12,451 nucleotides of DNA, taken from NCBI GenBank assembly GCA_964541635.1, contig CAZIQM010000035.1:1-12451 (forward strand). Reading direction: 5' to 3'. Below, in pieces: positions 12,359-12,451 of the stretch (the stretch's first letter is position 1; every line of letters begins with the position of its first letter). The notes beneath the pieces were generated by a model. The model saw nothing but the letters and a program-made list of their open reading frames with translations, was not told the origin of the DNA and did not search any database. A program made the position numbers and the translations under genes. This DNA is from DALYDP01 sp964541635. Its GTDB lineage: Bacteria; Patescibacteriota; Gracilibacteria; Peribacterales; Peribacteraceae.

Positions 12359-12381
12359 CAGGCGTGCGTCGGTGATAGGCT
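12353..12381 (+). promoter_or_regulatory. Putative promoter at window end
   Basis: TTGTTT (12353-12358), a 17-nt spacer with extended -10 TGA, and TAGGCT (12376-12381). Unlike the other promoters there is no ATG close behind: the only nearby GTG (12404) stops at once. An RNA gene downstream is therefore more likely than a protein gene. Confidence 0.45.
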
Positions 12382-12405
12382 TGCGCGGCTTTTCGAAGCG
12401 ACCGT

Positions 12406-12451
12406 GCACCCGTAGTTCAGCCCGGCAACCGGATCGCTCGCGATCCGGAAA
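12406..12451 (+). ncRNA. Beginning of a structured RNA, possibly tRNA-like (cut by window edge)
   Basis: GCACCCG, then TA, GTTCAG and a GG in a putative D-loop resemble the first 20 bases of a tRNA. The next part does not fit: 12429-12436 pairs perfectly with 12441-12448 (8 bp) over a CTCG loop, which leaves no standard seven-base anticodon loop. It may be a tRNA misread by me, a degenerate tRNA, or another small RNA. The 3' part is outside the window. Confidence 0.25.

Noticed and set aside
1..12451. Recoded UGA (Gly) as in Gracilibacteria or Absconditabacteria
   Set aside because: TGA ends conserved proteins at their expected ends (rpsJ, the phosphohexomutase) and is absent from inside the genes.
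1..12451. CRISPR array, insertion sequence, prophage or integron elements
   Set aside because: No spaced repeats of the right length, no transposase or integrase motifs and no terminal inverted repeats were seen.

Overview
The window is about 12.5 kb of GC-rich, densely coded bacterial DNA that starts inside a gene. Very short spacers, tiny genes, a str-type end (tuf then rpsJ), an rpmF-like/nusB/rnc operon and proteins built from 'type IV secretion pilin'-like two-helix units together suggest a member of the Patescibacteria (CPR). This is an inference from gene content, not a phylogeny. UGA is used as an ordinary stop (for example after rpsJ, both membrane proteins and the phosphohexomutase), so it is not one of the CPR lineages that read UGA as glycine.

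Layout. 1-1360 (+): 3' two thirds of EF-Tu, an intercistronic hairpin, uS10 with a Lys/Ala/Pro-rich N-terminal extension, and a clean intrinsic terminator. 1376-1816 (+): a small two-helix membrane protein with its own promoter, Shine-Dalgarno and terminator. 3747-1837 (-): an operon of bL32-like protein, NusB, RNase III and a MazG-type pyrophosphohydrolase. 4482-3762 (-): a Bax inhibitor-1 family membrane protein. 4497-6222 (+): two overlapping genes, each a triple repeat of the two-helix pilin-like unit. 6254-8300 (+): a phosphoglucomutase/phosphomannomutase, a secreted protein and a 50-residue membrane protein. 8344-10493 (+): two translationally coupled proteins with winged-helix DNA-binding domains at opposite ends (N-terminal in the first, ArsR-like C-terminal in the second). 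10829-10495 (-): no credible gene, but a strong promoter, many helices and a strong terminator, which I read as a structured non-coding RNA of about 320 nt. 10878-12313 (+): guanylate kinase, then a DUF692-like (multinuclear iron oxidase family) TIM-barrel protein. The last 100 bases hold another promoter and the beginning of a structured, possibly tRNA-like, RNA cut by the window edge.

Two things stand out. First, eight transcript-leading genes have a -10-like hexamer (TAnnnT) only 6-11 nt before the start codon, usually with a -35-like element 16-17 nt further up, which predicts leaderless or near-leaderless mRNAs as the default. Second, the antisense-oriented RNA locus at 10495-10829 has a full promoter and terminator but matches no RNA family I can recognise by eye.
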